From JAQBQQ01 sp964633955 (GTDB lineage Bacteria; Patescibacteriota; Gracilibacteria; Peribacterales; Peribacteraceae), in the NCBI GenBank assembly GCA_964633955.1, contig CAZWIA010000002.1, forward strand, positions 11,513-75,512: a stretch of DNA of 64,000 bases. The letters run 5' to 3'. The position numbers and the translations under genes are program-made. Positions 23,872-31,470 of the stretch are shown piece after piece. Numbering within the stretch: the first letter of the stretch is position 1; the number at the start of each line of letters is the position of its first letter. The notes below the pieces were generated by a model. The model was given only the letters and a program-made list of their open reading frames with translations, ran no database searches and was not told the DNA's origin.

Positions 23872-24981
23872 TCACGCCGCGCAACCCAATTCCCGGTACG
23901 CCCGCTCCACGGCCTCCCGCATCCGCCCGCGAAACTGATCCGCATGGAACGGCCGCGCATGATGGCGGATGCGCTCCGGGTCAAACACCCGCTCTTCAAA
24001 CCGGCCAATGGCATCCGTCACGGCGTCCACGGTCTGCTCCGGGAAGAACACGCCCGTGATCCCGTCCTGCACCGTGTCCACCACGCCCCCGCGGCCGTAG
24101 GCGATGACCGGCGTGCCGCACGCCTGCGCCTCCATGGGGATGATGCCGGCATCCTCCAGCTGCGGCGTGAGGAGCGCCTTGGCCCGGCCGTAGAGGGACG
24201 GGAGCTCAACCTCCGGCACGTAGCCCAGGAATTGTACCGTGGGACCGGCCATGGCGCGGAGCCGCCGCTCGTCCTGCCCGGTTCCGGCAATCACCAGCGG
24301 GAAGCGGAGGGTATTGGCGGCCCGGATGAGGAGATCAAACCGCTTGTAGGGCACCAGCCGGCCAATGGCCAGGTAGGCGCTCCGCTGCTCCATGGAGAGA
24401 AGCGGCACGCGGTAGAAGGCGTCCCCCGCCGGCGGCAGGATCACCTGGGCGTCCCGGGCGTAGGTGCGCCGGACGCGGTCGGCGCTCTCCGTGGAGTTGG
24501 CAAGGAAATGGTCCACCCGCGCGGCCGTGGTGAGATCCCAGCGCCTCAGCCGCTTGAGCTGCCGCCGGACCGTTCCGCGCAGGAGCCGCGGCACGCGGAA
24601 GTCCCGGAGGTACTGCTCCTCCATCTCCCAGGCGTAGCGCATGGGCGTGTGGCAGTAGCAGACGTGGAGGGCGTTTGGCGGCGGCACGATTCCCTTGGCC
24701 ACCGCGTGGGAGGAACTGAGAATGACATCGAATCCCCGCAGATCGATCCCCTCCACCGCCCGCGGCATGAGCGGCAGGAGGACCTGGTGGTTGCCGGTCA
24801 GGCGGTACAGCCGCTGCAGGGGCGTGACGCGGATGTCCCGATCGGCCAGCGGCCCGAGCGCACGCGGCCGCGCCACCGTGGTGAAGAGCGGGGCTTCCGG
24901 CCAGAGAGCCGTCCATTCCCGCACGGCGTGCTCCGCTCCGCCGTAGACCGTGAGCCAATCGCAGACGATCGCCACGCGCAT
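23872..24981 (-). CDS. Glycosyltransferase family 4
   Basis: A 369-residue GT-B enzyme that transfers a sugar from an activated donor in surface glycan synthesis. The N-terminal acceptor domain begins MRVAIVCDWLTVYGGAEHAV with the glycine-rich GGAE loop. The donor domain has AIGRLVPYKRFDLLIRAANT, VIAGTGQDERRL and QFLGYVPEVELPSLYGRAKA. The EX7E motif is EDAGIIPMEAQACGTPVIAY. The early segment VCYCHTPMRYAWEMEEQYL resembles WbaZ-type mannosyltransferases, but donor and acceptor cannot be read. TATTCT at 24988-24993 lies six bases before the ATG. Confidence 0.9.
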   Translation of the reverse strand: MRVAIVCDWLTVYGGAEHAVREWTALWPEAPLFTTVARPRALGPLADRDIRVTPLQRLYRLTGNHQVLLPLMPRAVEGIDLRGFDVILSSSHAVAKGIVPPPNALHVCYCHTPMRYAWEMEEQYLRDFRVPRLLRGTVRRQLKRLRRWDLTTAARVDHFLANSTESADRVRRTYARDAQVILPPAGDAFYRVPLLSMEQRSAYLAIGRLVPYKRFDLLIRAANTLRFPLVIAGTGQDERRLRAMAGPTVQFLGYVPEVELPSLYGRAKALLTPQLEDAGIIPMEAQACGTPVIAYGRGGVVDTVQDGITGVFFPEQTVDAVTDAIGRFEERVFDPERIRHHARPFHADQFRGRMREAVERAYRELGCAA

Positions 24982-25027
24982 GGGGAGAGAATAGCGAATA
25001 TTTCAGGTATTTCGAGCAGACCGGACG

Positions 25028-25082
25028 GGTGACGAGGGCCCTTGTCACCGTTTATCCCCTTTCCGCCCTTGTCGCCCTTCCG
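25028..25082. repeat. Palindrome and word array, GGTGAC/CCCTT family
   Basis: GGTGACGAGGG and CCCTTGTCACC at 25028-25049 are an 11-base inverted pair with one mismatch. They run into CCCTTTCCGCCCTTGTCGCC. The gap is between divergent genes. Related words occur beside the S23 gene at 37490-38119. Confidence 0.6.
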
Positions 25083-25149
25083 TTCGCAGCACAGCAGAAC
25101 ATGGGCTATGCAAGGGCGTCCCCGGCCGGACTCCGTTACACTGGCCGCC

Positions 25150-26082
25150 GTGCCCGCGCGCAAGAAGCACCCCGCGCGGCGGACCGTCCGCCGCTCCACT
25201 CCCAGAAACGCCACGGCCGTGCGGACGGTGGTGGCCCGCCGCCACGCCCGCACCGCGCGCCTGCGCCGGGAGAGGGCGCTGCGGTGGCAGCGCCGTGCCG
25301 CGCGCGGGTGGAACCAGCTGCGCGCGACCGTACGCCGGTGGTGGCTCACGGCGCTCATTGCGGGAAGCGCCCTGGCGATGGTCATCATCCTCTTCTCCCC
25401 GCTCCTGCAGGTGCGGGAGATCCGCGTGAGCCGGAAGGACGCGCGGCTGGATGTAGAGGCGGTGCTCCGGGCGCTCCAGCCGCTCTTTGGCCGGCACTTG
25501 CTGCTCGTGACGGCGGGAGACGCGGAGGCGCGGATCCGGTCCGTCCTGCCGGACGTGGCGGCCGTACGGCTGAAGCGCCACGCGCCATCCCGCCTGGCCG
25601 TCACGGTGGAGCAGGAAGCGCTTGCCGCCCGCATCACGCTGCACCCCGTCCGGCAGGAGGCGGCCGGCACCGGCGCGCAGGCGGTTCCCGCAGCCGAACA
25701 CCACTACCTCACCGTGAGCGGCCTCTACGTGCGGCTGCCCATTGCCGCCTCCGGCGCCCTGCTTCCGGAAGTGAAGGTGACGGACATTCCCGCGCTCCCG
25801 CAGCCGGGCACGCGCTTGGTGCCGCCGGAGCTCCTCACGCGCATGCGGGAGGCCGAACGGATCCTCACGGAGGAATTTGGCGCCGCGGTGCCCTACCGCA
25901 CCATCCACGTGCGGGCACGGGAGTTCCACCTGAGCGTGGGCCGGTGGAGCCTGTGGTTTGACCTCACAAGCCCCCTTTCAGACCAGCTCAGCCGCTACCG
26001 CACCTTCCTCCAGTCCCCGGGTGTCCGGGAGGCCAGCCAGTACGTGGACCTGCGGCTGGCCGGGATGATCGTATACCGATAG
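25150..26082 (+). CDS. FtsQ/DivIB-like cell division protein
   Basis: A 310-residue bitopic membrane protein of the divisome. A basic, Arg-rich cytoplasmic part of about 70 residues precedes one membrane helix (WLTALIAGSALAMVIILFSP). A POTRA domain follows (LQVREIRVSRKDARLDVEAV, then ALQPLFGRHLLLV and VRLKRHAPSRLAVTVEQ), then a beta domain. This is the FtsQ layout. The start is a GTG at 25150, chosen because TACACT at 25137-25142 lies seven bases upstream; an in-frame ATG-like start at 25042 would lie in the repeat. ftsA and ftsZ are not adjacent. The FtsQ assignment rests on architecture, with moderate sequence support. Confidence 0.8.
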   Translation: MPARKKHPARRTVRRSTPRNATAVRTVVARRHARTARLRRERALRWQRRAARGWNQLRATVRRWWLTALIAGSALAMVIILFSPLLQVREIRVSRKDARLDVEAVLRALQPLFGRHLLLVTAGDAEARIRSVLPDVAAVRLKRHAPSRLAVTVEQEALAARITLHPVRQEAAGTGAQAVPAAEHHYLTVSGLYVRLPIAASGALLPEVKVTDIPALPQPGTRLVPPELLTRMREAERILTEEFGAAVPYRTIHVRAREFHLSVGRWSLWFDLTSPLSDQLSRYRTFLQSPGVREASQYVDLRLAGMIVYR

Positions 26083-26129
26083 AAAGAACGCCGTATCAGA
26101 AGTATGGCGATCGGAACGCCAAGGATATA

Positions 26130-26157
26130 TTGACAACAAAGGGCCGATCCTTATCAT
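26130..26157 (+). promoter_or_regulatory. Consensus promoter of the two-gene secreted-protein operon
   Basis: TTGACA at 26130-26135 and TATCAT at 26152-26157 are spaced by 16 bases. The leader of about 50 bases contains an AGGAG ribosome site, so this promoter is of the classical type, unlike most in the window. Confidence 0.75.
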
Positions 26158-26212
26158 GCTTCGGGTCCAGATACGTCATCTGGATCATCTTTGGCATCAC
26201 AGGAGCGATCTC

Positions 26213-26674
26213 ATGTACAAAGTACGGATCACCGTCCTTTCCCTCGTCCTCACTGTCGTGGCGGTCAGCCTGACCGTTCCCACGGCCCGGGGGTGGGGGC
26301 CCGGAGCCATCAGTTGCCTCAAATCTGGTGATATCACAAGCATGACCGCTGTGGCTCCATGCTGCAACGCGCCCGACAAGGCAAGTGGCCACGTGTATTA
26401 CTGGGTGGACTGCTCAACCAAGGGCAACCAGGTCTGTCAGACCTGCCTCCTGGTTATGCATTTTCGCCTGGATGGCCAGGACTGGATCTTCCAGCACTCA
26501 TCCATGGAAGACAAAACAGGGCAGTGCCAACTGACCCCGCATGACAATGATTACGCATGGCAGGCAACTTTTACGCACGCCAGCTCCCACAAGACCCTGG
26601 CGTACCTCTATAGCGAACCATGCAGCCAGAACGGCAATCTGTTGGATCAAGATGTGGTCTACTGGTCGCTGTGA
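26213..26674 (+). CDS. Secreted cysteine-rich protein, unknown
   Basis: The 153-residue product has a signal peptide (VRITVLSLVLTVVAVSLTVP) and about eight cysteines in the mature part, including APCCNAPDKASGH and GNQVCQTCLLV, plus a final EPCSQNGNLLDQDV. Disulfides are likely. It is not recognised. The ATG at 26213 has AGGAG seven bases upstream. It forms an operon with the next gene, 36 bases on, ending in a strong terminator. The good promoter and ribosome site set it apart from its leaderless neighbours, which may mean later acquisition or higher expression. Confidence 0.72.
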   Translation: MYKVRITVLSLVLTVVAVSLTVPTARGWGPGAISCLKSGDITSMTAVAPCCNAPDKASGHVYYWVDCSTKGNQVCQTCLLVMHFRLDGQDWIFQHSSMEDKTGQCQLTPHDNDYAWQATFTHASSHKTLAYLYSEPCSQNGNLLDQDVVYWSL

Positions 26675-26710
26675 CCAGTGGCGTTCCCCGCGTCGAAAGA
26701 GGAGCCGATC

Positions 26711-27274
26711 ATGAAGAAGAAGAGCTGGATGATTGAGGTCTTTTTGGTGGCGGGCATCATGTGCCTCATCGCCACGTCTGCGCTCATGCCGCGGAACACC
26801 ACGGCTGAGGAGCAGCCCACGCCGCCCCACAAGGCGGCCCAAGCCCCACCTTCACCCATGCAGCCCAACACCGGCTACCGCCGGTTCCATGTCCCCAATC
26901 GGAATCTGGAGTGCCCAAACGGCCTGGTGCAGTTCTCCGTCATTACGGAGTTCTGGCACGGGTCACGGCTAGCCCGGATTCCGGAACTGGAGATGGTCTA
27001 CCTGGAGGTAGAGGTGTTCGGGAAGAAGCAGAACATCATGGAGGATACTCCGTTCTACACACAGAAAACCCCCATGGTCTTTGTCCCTCAACTGGGGGGG
27101 GACTACTTCTCCGTGGAGGAAGTCCCATTCAGCTTTCCCATGCAGCCCGGGAAATACACGATCCGGGTGAGCATGAAGAGCCCCATCCCGGAAACCCGTA
27201 TCCGGGGGGAGGACAGGGAGACTACCCCTGCCACCATCCTCAAGAGCACGCTCCTGAACGCAGAGGTTCAGTAA
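26711..27274 (+). CDS. Secreted or membrane-anchored protein, unknown, second gene of the operon
   Basis: A 187-residue protein with an N-terminal membrane helix after MKKKSWMIE (VFLVAGIMCLIATSALM), a Pro-rich spacer (EEQPTPPHKAAQAPPSPMQP) and a beta-rich domain with two early cysteine-poor strands (LECPNGLVQFSVITEFWHGS, YLEVEVFGKKQ, FPMQPGKYTIRVSMKS). The last part resembles an immunoglobulin-like or copper-binding-like beta sandwich in pattern only. A GGAG site lies eight bases before the ATG. No family is recognised. Its operon partner is the Cys-rich secreted protein upstream, so the two may form one extracytoplasmic unit. Confidence 0.7.
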   Translation: MKKKSWMIEVFLVAGIMCLIATSALMPRNTTAEEQPTPPHKAAQAPPSPMQPNTGYRRFHVPNRNLECPNGLVQFSVITEFWHGSRLARIPELEMVYLEVEVFGKKQNIMEDTPFYTQKTPMVFVPQLGGDYFSVEEVPFSFPMQPGKYTIRVSMKSPIPETRIRGEDRETTPATILKSTLLNAEVQ

Positions 27275-27290
27275 TGCGTGATGCCATCCT

Positions 27291-27323
27291 GCCGGGGAGC
27301 CTTGCGGCTCCCCGGCGTTTTTG
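27291..27323 (+). terminator. Terminator of the secreted-protein operon
   Basis: GCCGGGGAGCC and GGCTCCCCGGC form a perfect 11-base stem around TTGC, followed by GTTTTTGTG. Confidence 0.92.
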
Positions 27324-27427
27324 TGCGGCGGCGCTACCAGATGACAACACTAAAGGCCCATATGTTCGCCGTAAAATCCGGCCTACTGCTTCGCGGACGG
27401 GGGGAGTGCGGGTAGAATCCAAGCCTC

Positions 27428-28288
27428 ATGGTGCTCCCCGTGCTGTCTGTGCTGCTTTTGGGCATGGTGCCGGCCGTCCTGCCGGGCTTGGACGCGGCGC
27501 AGATCGTTCCGCCGGACATCGCCGCGCCAAGCGTTCTGGTGGACCACCCGGAGGAGTGGACGGATCCGCTCACCGCGTCCGGCGTACTGGTCTTTGATCT
27601 TCTGAGCGGCCAGGACGTGGCGGGCCGCGCCACGGACGCCCGCATGCCCATCGCCAGCCTCACCAAGCTCATGACGGCGCTCATCATCGCGGAGACGCAC
27701 GGAATGGAGGAGATCGTCACCATTCCCCAGGCCGTGAGCGGCGTAGAGGGCCAGACCGTCCGCCTCATGCCCGGTGAGCGGTACACGGTGGGAGACCTGC
27801 TCACGGCCACGCTGGTGCAATCCGCCAATGACGCGGCGGTAGCGCTGGCCCACTACCACTCCGGCTCCGTCCCCGCCTTTGCAGAAGAGATGAACCTGCG
27901 CGCCGGGATGCTAGGGCTCCGAGGCACGGCCTTCCGGAACCCGACGGGCCTGGATGAGCCGGGGCACTACTCCACGCTGCGGGACCTCAAATGGCTCTCC
28001 GTAGCCGCGCTGCGCCACCCGGAGATCCGGTCGCGCATGGGACGGCCGCAGGCCACCATTGTGAGCCGGGACGGCCGGACGGTTACCCTCCACCACACGC
28101 ACGCGCTGGTGAAGCCGGAATCCGCGGTCCTCCTGGGCAAGACGGGCACAACTCCCTTGGCAGGCCAATGCCTGGTGTCCCTGGTGCGGGGCAGCAGCCG
28201 TACGTACGTGGTCATCCTGCTCGGCTCGCGCGACCGGTACGCGGACATGCGCCGCGTCCTCAGAGATATCGCCGCCCTGCCTGTCTAG
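27428..28288 (+). CDS. D-alanyl-D-alanine carboxypeptidase, S11 family
   Basis: A 286-residue penicillin-binding enzyme that trims the terminal D-Ala from peptidoglycan stems. The signal peptide is MVLPVLSVLLLGMVPAVLPG. The active-site motifs are in order: SXXK in IASLTKLMTALIIAE (about 76-79), SXN in VQSANDAAVALA, and KTG in LLGKTGTTPLAGQC near 238. The length fits a catalytic domain without the C-terminal beta domain and amphipathic anchor of DacA. TAGAAT at 27413-27418 lies nine bases before the ATG. The M23 peptidase gene follows eight bases later, so the two wall enzymes are probably cotranscribed. Confidence 0.93.
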   Translation: MVLPVLSVLLLGMVPAVLPGLDAAQIVPPDIAAPSVLVDHPEEWTDPLTASGVLVFDLLSGQDVAGRATDARMPIASLTKLMTALIIAETHGMEEIVTIPQAVSGVEGQTVRLMPGERYTVGDLLTATLVQSANDAAVALAHYHSGSVPAFAEEMNLRAGMLGLRGTAFRNPTGLDEPGHYSTLRDLKWLSVAALRHPEIRSRMGRPQATIVSRDGRTVTLHHTHALVKPESAVLLGKTGTTPLAGQCLVSLVRGSSRTYVVILLGSRDRYADMRRVLRDIAALPV

Positions 28289-28296
28289 CCTGATCC

Positions 28297-29394
28297 ATGC
28301 GGACCCCCCTCCTCCGCCGGCTCTCCGTCCGCGTGCGCATCCTGTGCGCCGCGGCATTTACACTGGGGTCCCTGCTGCCGCCCTACATCCCGCCCGCCGC
28401 GGAGGCGGACGCCGTGGACGAGCTGCCGCCGCCGCAGTTCCTGCTGGTGGAAGACGGCTTCCTCATGAAGACCTCCACGGTGGGAGATCCCGCCTCCCGT
28501 CTGGCCTACAGCGACGGGCTAGTCCACCGCGTGCAGCCGGGAGAGAGCTTGAACGCGATCGCGCAGCGCTACGGCATTTCCCCGCAGACCATCCGCTGGG
28601 CCAACAGGATCACGGGCGCCGTGACCGCGGGCCAGGAACTGGTCATCCTGCCGGTGGACGGCGTGCTGCACACGGTCACGCGCGGCCAGACGGTTGGACG
28701 GATTTCCCAGCTCTATAACATCCCGGCGGAGGAGATCGCCAAGCAGAACCGCATCAAGGGGGGGTTCATCGTGGCCGGACAGCAGCTGGTCATCCCGGGC
28801 GGCCGCCCGGTTTCCGATCCCACCATCGTGGCCTCCAATCCGCCCGTTCAGCCCGCGCCCGGCCAGGACCGCCTGCGGTTTGACGGCCGGCTGCCGGACC
28901 GCAACATCGCGCTCACCTTCAGCCGGCCCGGACAGCCCACTGCTCCACGCGGCAGCGGCGGGCGCGCCGTACCGGGGGCCTCCGCACCCAAGCAGAACGT
29001 CCAACCGGTGCAGACGGCGGGCCTCCTGCAGATGCCCTGCAACAACTGCTTCTACACCCAGTACTTCCACCGCGGACACTACGCGGTGGACATCCAGACC
29101 AAGGGCGGCGGTCCCATCTTTGCCGCAGAGGGGGGCACGGTCATCCGGTCGGATACCGGTTGGAACGGCGGCTACGGGAACGTCATAGAGGTGGATCACG
29201 GCAACGGCCTCGTCACGCTCTACGCGCACAACAAGGAGCTCTACGTGACGGAGGGCGACCAGGTCAGCCGCGGCCAGCAGATCGCCTGGATGGGCAACAC
29301 CGGATTCGTGTACGGCAAGACGGGCATCCACACGCACTTTGAGGTGCGGCAGAACGGCGTGAAGAAGAACCCGCAGCTGTACTTGAGTGAATAG
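28297..29394 (+). CDS. LysM-M23 peptidoglycan peptidase
   Basis: A 365-residue secreted enzyme. After a signal region (VRILCAAAFTLGSLLPPY) come two LysM domains, HRVQPGESLNAIAQRYGISP at about 80 and HTVTRGQTVGRISQLYNIPA at about 127, which bind glycan chains. A linker rich in Pro and Gly leads to a C-terminal M23 domain with HYAVDIQTKGGGPIFAAEGG, VTLYAHNKELYV and GIHTHFEVRQNG. The first zinc motif reads HXXXD with Val where Gly is common. It follows the carboxypeptidase gene by eight bases, which suggests one wall-remodelling operon. Its stop runs straight into an inverted word array. Confidence 0.93.
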   Translation: MRTPLLRRLSVRVRILCAAAFTLGSLLPPYIPPAAEADAVDELPPPQFLLVEDGFLMKTSTVGDPASRLAYSDGLVHRVQPGESLNAIAQRYGISPQTIRWANRITGAVTAGQELVILPVDGVLHTVTRGQTVGRISQLYNIPAEEIAKQNRIKGGFIVAGQQLVIPGGRPVSDPTIVASNPPVQPAPGQDRLRFDGRLPDRNIALTFSRPGQPTAPRGSGGRAVPGASAPKQNVQPVQTAGLLQMPCNNCFYTQYFHRGHYAVDIQTKGGGPIFAAEGGTVIRSDTGWNGGYGNVIEVDHGNGLVTLYAHNKELYVTEGDQVSRGQQIAWMGNTGFVYGKTGIHTHFEVRQNGVKKNPQLYLSE

Positions 29395-29462
29395 TGGCAA
29401 GTGATCAGTGGTGAGCATGACGCCGTTCTGATCACTGGCCACTCACCACTGATCACTTGCCC
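29394..29462. repeat. Inverted word array with perfect 20-base arms, GTGATCAG family
   Basis: GGCAAGTGATCAGTGGTGAG at 29396-29415 is matched exactly by its reverse complement at 29443-29462, around a 27-base loop that itself contains CTGATCACTGGCCA. No T-run follows. It starts at the stop of the LysM-M23 gene. Confidence 0.88.
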
Positions 29463-29507
29463 GTCGCTTCACTGACAACCGCATTTCTGACACACTCCCT
29501 GCACTCC

Positions 29508-29624
29508 ATGCGCGAACTCCTCAAATCCCTCTACAACCTCCGCGTCACCATCCTCACCTGGATCCTGCTTGCGGGCGTCTTCACCATCCTGGCGAACGTC
29601 ATTGCGGCGGGGTTGGGCGGATAA
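29508..29624 (+). CDS. 38-residue membrane peptide, unknown
   Basis: The frame encodes MRELLKSLYNLRVTILTWIL followed by LAGVFTILANVIAAGLGG: a short basic start and one hydrophobic helix. It lies between the word array and the coiled-coil gene and has no clear ribosome site. A weak CACACT lies about 11 bases upstream. Length and composition make it plausible as a small membrane protein, but the evidence is slight. Confidence 0.4.
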   Translation: MRELLKSLYNLRVTILTWILLAGVFTILANVIAAGLGG

Positions 29625-29718
29625 CGCCACTTGCGGGAGTTCAGGAGACGCTGGGGCAATTTGCCCGAATGACTGCAACCCGCTTGTCCTACACCGTCGC
29701 GCGGGTATGATCCCGGCC

Positions 29719-29997
29719 ATGCCCGAGGCCGACGACGTCGCCACGCGGGTTCTACTGGAGCACATGCAGGCCATGCAACGAACGCTCGAAGGCCGGATGA
29801 GCGACCTGACTGGCCGCATGGACGGCCTCTCAGAGAAGATGGACCGCCAGTTCGCCGAGGTGAAGGGTGAGATCCGGCGGCTCGACCGCAAGATTGACGT
29901 GCTCACGGCCAGCGTGGACCAGATTGACGCCCGGCTAGACGCCATCGAGATCGAGAAGTTGCCCGAGCGGGTGAGGGCGCTGGAGGTGAGGCGATGA
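29719..29997 (+). CDS. Small coiled-coil protein, unknown
   Basis: A 92-residue, almost entirely helical protein with heptads from about residue 20 on (MSDLTGRMDGLSEKMDRQFA, then RRLDRKIDVLTASVDQIDAR). It has no signal peptide or catalytic motif. TATGAT at 29706-29711 lies seven bases before the ATG at 29719, which favours this start over one 12 bases upstream. Such short coiled coils are common next to mobile or regulatory loci but carry no sequence clue to function. Confidence 0.65.
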   Translation: MPEADDVATRVLLEHMQAMQRTLEGRMSDLTGRMDGLSEKMDRQFAEVKGEIRRLDRKIDVLTASVDQIDARLDAIEIEKLPERVRALEVRR

Positions 29998-30094
29998 TGA
30001 GCGGCTAAGAACAGGAACACCGCTCTATTGCAACACTATGTATGACCTACTTAGAAGCTACTGGCTGTATCAACATCAACAAAGGGGTGGCGGG

Positions 30095-30118
30095 CCACGT
30101 CGCTCACGAGCGACGTGG
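30095..30118 (-). terminator. Hairpin at the 3' end of tRNA-Asp
   Basis: CCACGTCGCT and AGCGACGTGG form a perfect 10-base stem around four bases. The last three bases of one arm are the encoded CCA of the tRNA. On the minus strand it is followed by CCCGCCACCCCTTTGTTG, weakly T-rich. It probably ends the transcript and marks the 3' end for trimming. Confidence 0.65.
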
Positions 30119-30192
30119 CGGGGCCAACGGGACTCGAACCCGCGACCTCCACAGTGACAGTGTGGCGCTCTAACCAGCTGAGCTATGGCCCC
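30116..30192 (-). tRNA. tRNA-Asp (anticodon GTC)
   Basis: A full 77-base cloverleaf on the minus strand: acceptor GGGGCCA with TGGCCCC, D stem GCTC/GAGC, anticodon stem CCACA/TGTGG with loop CTGTCAC (anticodon GTC), and T stem GCGGG/CCCGT with TTCGAGT (one G-T). Discriminator G73 and CCA are encoded. A 28-base copy of its 5' part and upstream flank lies 81 bases upstream. Confidence 0.96.
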
Positions 30193-30232
30193 AGAGATGA
30201 AACAACCGAAGAATGATCAGTAGCTCAATTGC

Positions 30233-30285
30233 GCGAAGTCCTGAGTCTTGCCGAAGGGCTGAGCTATGGCCCCAGAGATGAAACA
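30233..30285 (-). repeat. Copy of the tRNA-Asp 5' end joined to a CTGA/GCGAAG-type arm
   Basis: Bases 30258-30285 repeat 30177-30204 exactly (28 bases covering the D-stem start, the acceptor and 12 bases of upstream flank). The adjoining GCGCGAAGTCCTGAGTCTTG and CCGAAGGGC (30233-30261) resembles the arms of the 5702-5878 element and the stretch beside tRNA-Trp. It is not a functional tRNA. Confidence 0.7.
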
Positions 30286-30417
30286 GAAGATGATGAATGG
30301 AACGGGCTGACCGGCGTCTCCCGGAGAGCCCGCGAACGGTACCAGCATTCCGGACGGCTGACAATCCTTGCCGTATCCGGCGCGGGCCGCCGGCTTGAGG
30401 TCTGGTTGCCGTCATGC

Positions 30418-30435
30418 TACTGTACAAATACAGTA
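30418..30435 (+). promoter_or_regulatory. 18-base operator-like palindrome overlapping a -10 box
   Basis: TACTGTACAAATACAGTA has perfect 7-base arms around CAAA. The right arm contains TACAGT, 17 bases after TTGCCG, so a protein bound here would block the promoter of the next gene. The spacing does not fit the E. coli LexA box (CTGT-N8-ACAG). Confidence 0.55.
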
Positions 30436-30449
30436 TTTATTCCATAGTT

Positions 30450-30902
30450 ATGTCTATCCACACTCCAGGCGAGTACGCGCAGATGCTCCAGCGGATCACA
30501 AATCTGCCATGTGAGGCCACGATCCTGGTGGTGGGCCCACGCGAGCACCTGCAGGGCTGGCTGCATGACGCGCAGATCCTCCACGCGCCACCCGTACGGA
30601 AGAGAGAGGAACTTGGTCCGCTGCTGCCGCCAGATTTGCACTCCGGAGAAGAGATGCTTCAGGCGCGCCTGGAAGTCACCACCGCTCTCCAGCAGCACCC
30701 CTGGCTCTGGAGCGATCTCCTGCAGCGCGAACCGGCTCTGGCCCAGGCACTTACCGATCTGCCTGCCGCCATGGACATCCACCCTCTGTCATCACCTCCG
30801 GAGCAGCAATCGATCGCCAACGGCCGCATCGCGCACCTGGTCTTCAGGCTACGGCCGCTCCTGCTCACGGCCATCCGGCAGCATCTGCGGAGCTTGCCGT
30901 AA
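30450..30902 (+). CDS. Unknown 150-residue helical cytosolic protein
   Basis: The product starts MSIHTPGEYAQMLQRITNLP, has no signal or membrane segment and is mostly helical. Notable stretches are ATILVVGPREHLQGWLHDAQ and a Leu-rich end (HLVFRLRPLLLTAIRQHLRS). No family is recognised. The ATG at 30450 is preferred over an in-frame start 36 bases upstream because the latter lies inside the operator palindrome. It is convergent with the next gene, leaving 55 bases between stops. Control by a repressor at 30418-30435 is likely. Confidence 0.6.
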   Translation: MSIHTPGEYAQMLQRITNLPCEATILVVGPREHLQGWLHDAQILHAPPVRKREELGPLLPPDLHSGEEMLQARLEVTTALQQHPWLWSDLLQREPALAQALTDLPAAMDIHPLSSPPEQQSIANGRIAHLVFRLRPLLLTAIRQHLRSLP

Positions 30903-30957
30903 GAGGAAAGAGCGCAGCCGGCTGGCCACGCTCTTCTTTGGGACATCCGCAGAAGCA

Positions 30958-31359
30958 TTAGATGGCCACCGGCCAGCCGCCCCTCCGCAGTTCGCGATCA
31001 CGATTGCCCTCAGCCTGCTCCACCCGCAGCAGCGCCTCTATCCGGTTCTTGGTGGCATTGTAGTAGCTCGCCACTAGTTCCTGGACATCTGGGGAGACAG
31101 CATCGTCGGACAGGAGATCATCCAGCCGCTTCTCCAAGTCCTGCAGGATCTCCCGCGCGCCGGGCTGACCCATGAGCCCGGGACCCTCCGGGCCGGCCGG
31201 ACCCTCGCCATTCACGCGCTCCAGAAGCTCCATGTACCCGTACGCCGCCTGGGAGCGGTCGCGCAGCTGGTCCAGCTGCTCCATCTTATCCCGAACAGCA
31301 CGAATCTCCGGGGATGAGGGATTCTCTTGGGGGCTAGAACGCTTGTGATGCATCGCCAT
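30958..31359 (-). CDS. Unknown 133-residue helical protein
   Basis: A charged, helical cytosolic protein (PEIRAVRDKMEQLDQLRDRS, YGYMELLERVNG, ILQDLEKRLDDLLSDD) with a short Gly/Pro insert that looks collagen-like (GEGPAGPEGPGLMGQPGA). No family is recognised. The promoter is the best in the window: TTGACA at 31410-31415 and TACAAT at 31388-31393, 16 bases apart, with a leader of about 25-30 bases. Two ATGs six bases apart (31359, 31353) are possible starts. Convergent with the preceding unknown gene. Confidence 0.65.
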   Translation of the reverse strand: MAMHHKRSSPQENPSSPEIRAVRDKMEQLDQLRDRSQAAYGYMELLERVNGEGPAGPEGPGLMGQPGAREILQDLEKRLDDLLSDDAVSPDVQELVASYYNATKNRIEALLRVEQAEGNRDRELRRGGWPVAI

Positions 31360-31387
31360 ACGGTTTAAGGGGGAATGATTAACTTAC

Positions 31388-31415
31388 ATTGTATAACTAT
31401 ATTATATTTTGTCAA
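31388..31415 (-). promoter_or_regulatory. Consensus promoter, TTGACA-16-TACAAT
   Basis: On the minus strand TTGACA (31410-31415) and TACAAT (31388-31393) are exactly 16 bases apart in a very AT-rich stretch. It drives the 133-residue unknown gene. Confidence 0.8.
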
Positions 31416-31470
31416 ATACCCTTTCCGTCCAGGGGCAGGGTTGAAGGGAATTACGCGTTTAGCCGTTGAA

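Noticed and set aside
29394..29462. Word arrays considered as ordinary terminators
   Set aside because: They lack T-runs and occur also between divergent genes (14338, 25028, 33357), where no transcript ends.
30418..30435. Palindrome called a LexA box
   Set aside because: The half-sites are six bases apart (CTGT-N6-ACAG) rather than eight, and the downstream gene is not a known SOS gene.
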